This document shows, piece after piece, positions 57,314 to 64,000 of a DNA stretch of 64,000 nucleotides (position 1 is its first letter; each line of letters opens with the position of its first letter). The translations under genes were made by a program, and so were the position numbers. The notes beneath the pieces are model-generated. The model was not told the origin of the DNA, searched no databases, and worked only from the letters and a program-made list of their open reading frames with translations. This stretch comes from Amyloporia xantha (taxonomy: Eukaryota > Basidiomycota > Agaricomycetes > Polyporales > Adustoporiaceae), in assembly GCA_036971615.1 (NCBI GenBank), contig JAYKKR010000001.1:3472001-3536000 (forward strand), given 5' to 3'.

Positions 57314-59743
57314 TCATCTATCCCATGTCCACCCCTCCGCTGCCCATTCTGGCATCTCAGTTTCAAACGATCCGAGGCTAGTTGTATATCGAAGAGCGTG
57401 CAGGAAAATGTACAGTCGCTCAGGCTTTGGATCTGGATGCAGCGGAAGATAGCATTCGGGGCAGTAGAGAGGACCGTCCACGGAGGAAACAGACGCAGTG
57501 GGATTAGTAATGGGTGCGTCATCACCATTTGAGATGGAGGAAGTCGATGCTGACGTCTCGGATGATTGGACCATAATGGGTGCAGGAGGGGGAGTGCGAA
57601 AGGTCTCGAGTTTCGCCAGTGCTTCTTCCGTTGTGAGTTGAGTTGCGTCGACATCTCCGGAAACATCGAGGGGATCTGTCTGAGCGCCGTTGAGTTTGGA
57701 AAGACATCCAGGCTCCGCAGGTCCTCCTCTTTTCCGCTGGTTTTGTGGCGGTAGTGGCACTTTGACTCCATATGGCGACAGTTTTCCCTTTGCTCGAAAG
57801 ACAACGTCGCGCCAACGGCTCCAGTCTTCATCCTCGTCCTATTTACCAAAGGCGACACAAAGTCACGGAACGGGTCAACGGATGTATGGTAAATAAACAG
57901 ACGGGCAACGTGCCTTCATGTTACGCAACCGAGTAATAATGCCCACCATCTCTGCAGAAAGTGGTACCGGCGACCCCATCCCAATGTCGTGGCCTGTTTC
58001 GCGCGGCAGCAGTTTTGGCTGAGGGGTCGCCTCGGCGGGTCCAAGTCCAGGCGTCATCTCGGTGAGGTCAGGGTCTAGTCCATGACTTCCATTGCCGAGA
58101 GAAGCTAGATTCGCATCGATGCAAGATTCCGACCGTTGATCGCCGGTCAGCGAACTACTAGCTTGGGAGAGCGATTCCGGATTGCTTGAGACATGAAAGC
58201 TGAGCTGTTCCGGTGGAGTAGGTGCCGCACGTTCGTCGCTAGGTGTTATGTCCACGCCATCCTTGCCAAGCTTCTCTCCCTGGGAATGAGGAAGCGATGA
58301 TCGGTATGATGATTTAGCAGGGCACATTTAAATTGAAGGATGGACCCATCCAAGACCACATTATGATCCGCCCTCAGTGAAAAAGAAACACGAATGAAGG
58401 GCATCGAGGCTTACCCATATTTTCGTCTCAGAATATATTGGATCATTTGCAATGGGATATCCGAGATATTGCAAATGTACCCGAATTTGATGAGCTGCCA
58501 GAAGTTGTGAGCCAAATGAACATAGATGGATGAAGATAGCTGCAGAACACACAGCGACCAGTGAGGGGTCGGCCTGCAGCATCTCGTCAGTCTATTGAAA
58601 CCCGCACAATCGTCGCTAACCTACAATGCACGACACTGGTGTCTGTATTGGAGTCATAATGAAGTCGCTTGAAAATCGTCTTTGCTGGCTATAAGGAAGA
58701 TACAAAGGTTCAAAGAATGATGATCAGTTGAAGCATCGTAAATGCTACCTTGCCCTCAGGATGAACAACATTGAGACCCATCTGCCTGTCGATCGTCAGA
58801 AGAGGTACGTCGCAGACGAGCTCCTCCCTAACCAAGACAGAACCGATGAGTATCCAATAATGGCATTGGCCAGTTGTCTGACTTACTCAGGAAATCGCCC
58901 CTTACATCTTGCGACGTACTCCTTTCTGATAGTTCCTGCAGCAAATTCTTGAGTGAGGACATTTGCGCGGTAAGCAGAGAGAGGGATGATCATGAGCCCA
59001 GACGTCAACCGGTCTAATCTGTTGATTGCTAGCAAATCACTCTCAGAGTATGCATGGCGTGGACGAAAAAAAGAAAGACGTACTGTAGACCTTTTTGAAA
59101 CCGAAATCATTCTTCAATATCTCAACAAGGCTGTTGCGAAAATATCTTCCGGAAGCATGCACTGGCTGTAGAAAACAACCGGAGGACTATTGGGGAGTGT
59201 CTGAGGTTATCCGAAGTAGTAACTTACGATAGATCCCGGCTTGTCTATGATGATGAATTCGCGCTCTTTGTCGTGATGTAAAATGCGAACGGGAGTTGAT
59301 GTCACAGGAGGTTCGTGCCTGTGCACGACATTTCTGTGCCGTACTTCAGCACCGTAGCTCTACTAGATGATTGACGTGCTTCAGAGTTGACTCACTCTAT
59401 CCGATCTCCATTTTTGACAATCGTCTCAGGTTTTGCGACCTTCCCGTTGATCGTTGTTACCCCTGACTGAAGAGCATACCTCTGATCTTGCGGCAGTGAG
59501 CAACATATTAATCAGAGTTGCACAAGCAAAACAAAACAGCTAGCGTACATAGTACTCCATAGACCGGTCACGAAATTCGGTGGACACCACCTCGAGAATC
59601 TCCCGTCCGAGCCAGCGACCCTTCGCCATAGTGGTGTAAGGATACCAATACGGCGGGATCTTCTTCAATCCGGGCGAGGGGCTTAGCTCCGAAGATTTAG
59701 CGGACAAAACAACATCATTATCAGGAGGCGTATCCTTCGACAT
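57314..59743 (-). CDS. RluA-family RNA pseudouridine synthase (Pus9/Rib2-like)
   Basis: Converts uridine to pseudouridine in tRNA or rRNA. The start [16 protein letters not shown] (59743) leads into an S4-like region ([34 protein letters not shown]), then [20 protein letters not shown], the catalytic aspartate in [42 protein letters not shown] and [20 protein letters not shown], all hallmarks of the RluA/Pus8-Pus9 branch. A Ser/Thr/Pro-rich insert follows, and the protein ends with [20 protein letters not shown] and [15 protein letters not shown], a conserved fungal tail with a Cys pair. The intron 57839-57913 seems to have a GC donor (GCACGT) and normal AG. The Rib2 deaminase domain is absent, so Pus9-like is the better name. 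Exons otherwise canonical. Confidence 0.92.
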
Positions 59744-60138
59744 TGTAGACAATAGGAAGTGGGTTAGAACGAGACGGAATAGCTGGTCGTCCGGGAGGGA
59801 AATGAGGGGATAGTGAACTCTGGAAGGTCGGGTAGTCCCAGTTGGTGTTGGATTGGACGCCACAATGATTTGTATACTTCCTTCAGCTGTATGTGCCTAT
59901 GCTGTGCACTCAAAACTTGGTGTGCGGTAAAGCAAATGATGAGCAAATGATCGGCGCGCGGGGTAACCCTCGGTCACAGACAGGTGGGCGTGACCGATCG
60001 TGACTAAATCGCGTTGGCAGCGCGCATGTATGTACGAGTCCATGCTTCGAAGTCCTCAGCCCTCCGTACGCACGTCTCAGGATCAAGAGACTACCGAGAT
60101 ATATTATATAAATCAACAGAGGCCGTATATTACGTGCG
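59744..60138. other. Spacer between pseudouridine synthase and ATP11
   Basis: Upstream region of the synthase and 3' UTR of ATP11; no further gene seen. Confidence 0.5.
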
Positions 60139-61499
60139 TTATAGGGAGTAATTTACATGTTTGAGTAAATCTTCCCAGTTGAAGTCTGCAGGCTTGTCAT
60201 GGAACGCTTGTAGCAAAGCTGTCCGCTCGTTCTCCCCTTCGCTCCACAGATAAAATCTCTGCACTGCTATCGCTAGAAGTTGCGCGTCCTGCTGGCTCAA
60301 CATGAAACGGCCATCTCCCTCTCCTGATCCCCCCACAGGTGTGCTAGATGACGGTGTGATTTCCCCACGCAGCAAAACCTGCCCATGAGACCTCGCAAGG
60401 TCAGTGTAGTGGGTCATAACAAGATATGGAGTAGCAAAGGAATTTCGGAGCTTGTATTCCTGGAGAGGGGTAAACATGATAGTTGCTATTTGCGGGTTGG
60501 TAGAAACTTTTGGGGGCGAGAACAGGTTGGTGATAGTCGAGGGTTCGGGTGGTGCTCCGTGGAATCCCCACTCCATGAAGTAAAACTCGTAAGCGGGTGT
60601 GCCCTCCGGTTGGGTGCCTTCTGTTTTGAGTCGAGGAATAGGAACGACAAATGTGGGATAACGCATGGCGACGTTGAGCATCTTCTCGTACGTGTCTACG
60701 GGCACGCTGGCGGAAAGGAAGCCTCGACCTGTGCCTCCAGAGCGGGAAGAGTGATATGCTCTCCACAAAACAGACAATTGCTCAGGAGTGGGAGGTTTAC
60801 TCAACAATCGATCCAGATTGAAGATGCTATCGAGGGGCTAAGGATTGACATTCGTCATGTGAATTTGGATCAACGGTAATTAATGCAGTCCTCATACCTT
60901 GACTGGCGAACTGTCTCTCCGCACAGCAGGCCGGGAATTTGGAGTCGGGGACGAAGGCGATGGACCACTTCCGGGCGGAGACCGAGAAGAGGACGCGTTT
61001 TTCTGAGCTTCTAATGCTAATCTCTGTCTCCGCCTCTCTTTCTCCCGCTCTTTTATTTCGTTGAGTAGGTCCGGGACGCTCTTGCCTTGTCTAATACAGC
61101 AAATTCATGGTAGAAACTGGTCAATGGATACATACATATATCCGGACGAACGCGAAAACTCACTCCTGTGCACGCTGTCGCAACTTGTCTGCATACTTGT
61201 TCTCGTAATCGACAGTTCCACTTGAGCCTAGCGCATGCTCACGGAGTAGGAGGGAGTGGTTGCAAAAACACCTGCGACTGGGCCATCTTACCGCAGACAG
61301 GAGAAGAGAACCTCGGTGTGTGGCCAGCATCCCAATCACTCAGCAGAGGAACCCTGGGCCTGGTGACAGCAATAATGAGGTGTAAGCGCCGAAAACTGCA
61401 AAGGGACGACGCGACTCACGTGGCCACCCGGTTCAGGGAGCGGCGGTTGCCGACAGTGACGGCAGGAGCGCGTTGGCTGAGCTTGACGGCCGAGGACAT
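60139..61499 (-). CDS. ATP11: ATP11, assembly chaperone of mitochondrial F1-ATPase
   Basis: Binds unassembled F1 beta subunits in the matrix. Start MSSAVKLSQRAPAVTVGNRR (ATG 61499) is a basic, acid-free presequence. Then VDYENKYADKLRQRAQE, QGKSVPDLLNEIKEREKERR, a Ser/Pro linker, and the Atp11 core: LSVLWRAYHSSRSGGTGRGF, SVPVDTYEKMLNVAMRYPTF, FYFMEWGFHG, IMFTPLQEYKLRNSFATPYL, MTHYTDLARSHGQVLLRGE and LSQQDAQLLAIAVQRFYLW. Five exons; the first junction is GTGAGT at 61419. The last exon ends with TAA at 60139. All phases agree, so intact. Head-to-head with MDV1. Confidence 0.94.
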
Positions 61500-61578
61500 C
61501 CACAGTCCACTGCACTTGTACCTCTACCCATTACCACAACAGCCGACTGCTGCACGGCCTTGGTGGCCTTGTTCAAGC
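61500..61578. promoter_or_regulatory. Compact bidirectional promoter of ATP11 and MDV1
   Basis: Only 79 bp separate the two opposing start codons, so the core promoters and both 5' UTRs must overlap each other or the neighbouring coding sequence. Both genes serve mitochondria, so co-regulation is plausible but unproven. Confidence 0.6.
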
Positions 61579-64000
61579 ATGGCGTCCTCGAGCAGCAGAG
61601 CTCAGAAGAAGCGCGAGCAACGTCCGCCTCCACTGGCAGAAAGCTCTTCGTCCAGCAGCACCGCGAGCAAACTTGACGTCGTGTCCAAAGCAATCTTGGC
61701 TCCCTTCACACATAGGAAACATGACTCCAACAAGATGCTGGCAGATCGTGCGTACACTAATATCACTACCCATATGATCGTGTTCTAGACTAGCGTGAAC
61801 TATAGTGGCTCCCGTCATCATGACCCCAAGGATGATCAACGCTGCCACAGTCTCTGGTAGGCCACGCGCGTCGGTGGGTGGTAGTTCCAGTGCGCATATG
61901 GACTTTGCCACCCTCGGGCGCGCACCGCTTCGATTAAGCCTCGGGAGACGAAGGATCACTTCGCGTGACCTTCAAATCGTAGAGGCCACGGACGAGCTGC
62001 TCAACGAAGACGTCCCAGAACCGGAAGGTGTTGCACAAAACGTCAGTCTTCTACGGGGATTCAACGCTACTATTCCAAGTGCGGAGAAGAGCCGGATACG
62101 GCGTAGACAAACACGCAACGTCGAAACTCCGAAACTGGGTCTGAAGAGACTAGGGATGAGCGTGCGTGGCATGCTCGCTGATGATGAGGACCATGAGGGC
62201 GAGAGTGTTGCGAGTGAGGATGATGTGGTATTTGTGTCCAGCACGGAAACGCGAGGTAGGAAGGGTAAACGGAAAGGCAGACAGAGTCTGAGTGCGGGGA
62301 AGACGTTTGGGCGGGAAGAACTCGCGCGGCAGACGCAGGAAATTCGGCGCGATAAAGAGAACCTCCATGTCCGCAGAGTAAGTCTATTATCAGTCTGAGG
62401 CCCCATTGCTCTTCAACTTCTTCCTGTAGACCCTCATAAACAGCGAGATTGCGGAGATTACGCACAAAATCGACGCTCTCGACGCGATGCGGGCCAAGTT
62501 GGAGCAGGATCTCTTGAGGCTTCAAGAGGATGAGCTAGAACTGGATGATGAGCGTAAGTCCTCTTACAGATGTCAGTGTATATATCCTCACGGGCACGTC
62601 CAGTGGAGGGCGTGAAGGAACGACTAGAGCTTGAGGAGTCGACAAGTCGCACTCGAGGTCCGGCTCATCCGGAGCATATTTTACAGAGCTCACGCCGGCG
62701 GAAAGGTCTGATTGATTATTCACTTTCATGAGTTTATGTTCATATCGCACTCCCAGGTCCCGCCTTCTTGCCATCAGAGCACGATGAGTTACCGCCAGGG
62801 GTAGCTTTCATGGTGAGCTTTCTGCAAAGCTTACTTATTTGCTGTCGCTAATGTTATGGCCGTAGACTTTGGCAGGGCACTCTACTCCGATCACTGCCCT
62901 CGACTTCTCAGAGCCATATGGCACACTTGTCAGTGCATCACAAGAGGACTCACAGCCACGGGTCTGGGATCTTTTGACTGGAGACGAGCTCGGACGATTA
63001 CGAGGTCACCGGGGGACAGTGAAGTGCGTCCAGGTCGAAGATCAAATATGCTTGACCGGTGGTGAAGACGGGACTGTAAGGCTGTGGGATCTACGGAGAG
63101 TGGACGATGATGACGAGTGGGAAGGCGGGATGCTTAGTCTGAGTGACGTCGCTGAAGAGGATGAGACTCACGACGTAGAGGGCGGGAAAACGAATGGGAT
63201 CCGCTCTAGCGCGAGCATACCCGCGAGTGAGGCTGAAAGAGATGGGCCTTGCATTCGCCTGCTGGAAGGACACACTAAGACTGTTTCTGCATTGTACTTC
63301 GAGGATGAGTGCCTGGTAAGCATCCAGTCTCTCCGGACACAACTTTGAGCATTTGCACTGACAGTCTGGATGTGCAGGTAACAGGTGCCTCTGATAAGAC
63401 GATGAGACAGTGGGATCTCGCCACTGGACAGTGTGTCATGACCATGGACATTCTCTGGGCGATCTCTCATCCGCCAGCTGCGATCCCTGGAAGTGCCATA
63501 CCAAACCATCTCTTCCCTGGTGCCGCGGCAGCGGCAGGAACGTTTGCTGTCCCTACTCCTCCTTATGCGGACGGCAGCTGGGATATGTACCAGGACTTCG
63601 TCGGTGCTGTCCAATTCTGGGGCTATGCGCTGGTTAGTGGGAGCGGTGATGGCGCTGTGCGGATGTGGGACAGTGAGTGGTGTGATTGCTTGCAGAGATT
63701 ATACAGAGACGTGATACTCCGTGGCTGCGTTTAGTGCGGACTGGCCAGCCTCATCGTACACTGCTGGGCCATACTGGCCCAGTCACCTGTTTGCAATTCG
63801 ATGAGCTGCATGTGGTCAGCGGTAGCCTGGACAAGTCTATTCGGGTCGGTAATCTAGATCTCTTGCACGAAGGGCCGTCATTGACTGATGCGTGGCTGCC
63901 TAGATCTGGGATCTACGGACGGGCGGTATCTTCGAGACTCTCAAGTATGACCACGCCGTTACTGCATTGCAGTTCGACACCAGGAAGATCGTGGCAGCGA
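61579..64000 (+). CDS. MDV1: Mdv1/Caf4-type mitochondrial division protein, 3' end cut by window
   Basis: Adaptor that bridges Fis1 on the outer mitochondrial membrane and the dynamin Dnm1 during fission. Start [18 protein letters not shown]. An N-terminal extension includes [17 protein letters not shown] and [16 protein letters not shown] coiled coil follows ([20 protein letters not shown], then [19 protein letters not shown]), and then a WD40 propeller: [99 protein letters not shown] and DKSIRI, with [12 protein letters not shown] just before the window end. The order coiled coil then seven-blade propeller with a long loop after blade 2 matches Mdv1. First exons: 61579-61747, 61806-62377, 62430-62553. 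Incomplete at 64000. Confidence 0.92.

Noticed and set aside
1..64000. CRISPR array, bacterial operon or phage features
   Set aside because: None seen; the window is intron-rich eukaryotic nuclear DNA.

Overview
This window reads as nuclear DNA of a filamentous basidiomycete, most likely an Agaricomycete. Genes lie on both strands with short spacers. Nearly every gene is cut by introns of about 45-70 nt with GTNNGY donors and YAG acceptors. The gene set is typical of the group: a Lam16-type GH16 glucanase, an RNase H1 hybrid-binding domain fused to a PIF1 helicase, an MRP-type ABC transporter with a serine-rich cytosolic insert, and an AIG1-like GTPase. All gene models were spliced by hand, so exon edges are predictions.

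Left part (1-17.3 kb), mostly housekeeping: a small unknown gene (-), a frameshifted AIG1-like GTPase (-), NPL4 (-), a Cys-3/MetR-type bZIP factor (+), the copper chaperone COX19 (+), an unknown gene (+), a secreted glycerophosphodiesterase (+), the Rieske subunit of complex III (+), an unknown gene with an in-frame TGA (-), and an SR-protein kinase (+) carrying a 1,052-nt intron.

Middle (17.8-45.4 kb): two tandem RNase-H1-domain/PIF1 helicase paralogues with nearly identical exon structure, an F-BAR/RhoGAP protein (-), a Mutator-like element with ~306-bp terminal inverted repeats and a perfect 11-bp target duplication, a ~7.2-kb MRP-type ABC transporter (+), a single-pass membrane protein (+), an unrecognised multi-exon gene (+), and an SCP-x-type peroxisomal thiolase (-).

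Right part (45.7-64 kb): octanoyltransferase LIP2 (+), GH16 glucanase (+) convergent with a GH5 glycosidase (-), an NAD(P)-binding protein (+), a tRNA-derived SINE with poly(A) tail and target duplication, an AT-rich gene-poor stretch, an RluA-type pseudouridine synthase (-), ATP11 (-), and divergent from it across only 79 bp, MDV1 (+), cut by the window end.

Themes: mitochondrial biogenesis (COX19, Rieske, LIP2, ATP11, MDV1), RNA processing and quality control (SRPK, pseudouridine synthase, NPL4), cell-wall carbohydrate degradation (GH16, GH5), and mobile-element activity. Several otherwise intact genes (NPL4, GTPase, GH16, thiolase, the 13-kb gene) each show one small disruption. NPL4 is normally essential, so base-level assembly errors must be excluded before calling any of them pseudogenes.
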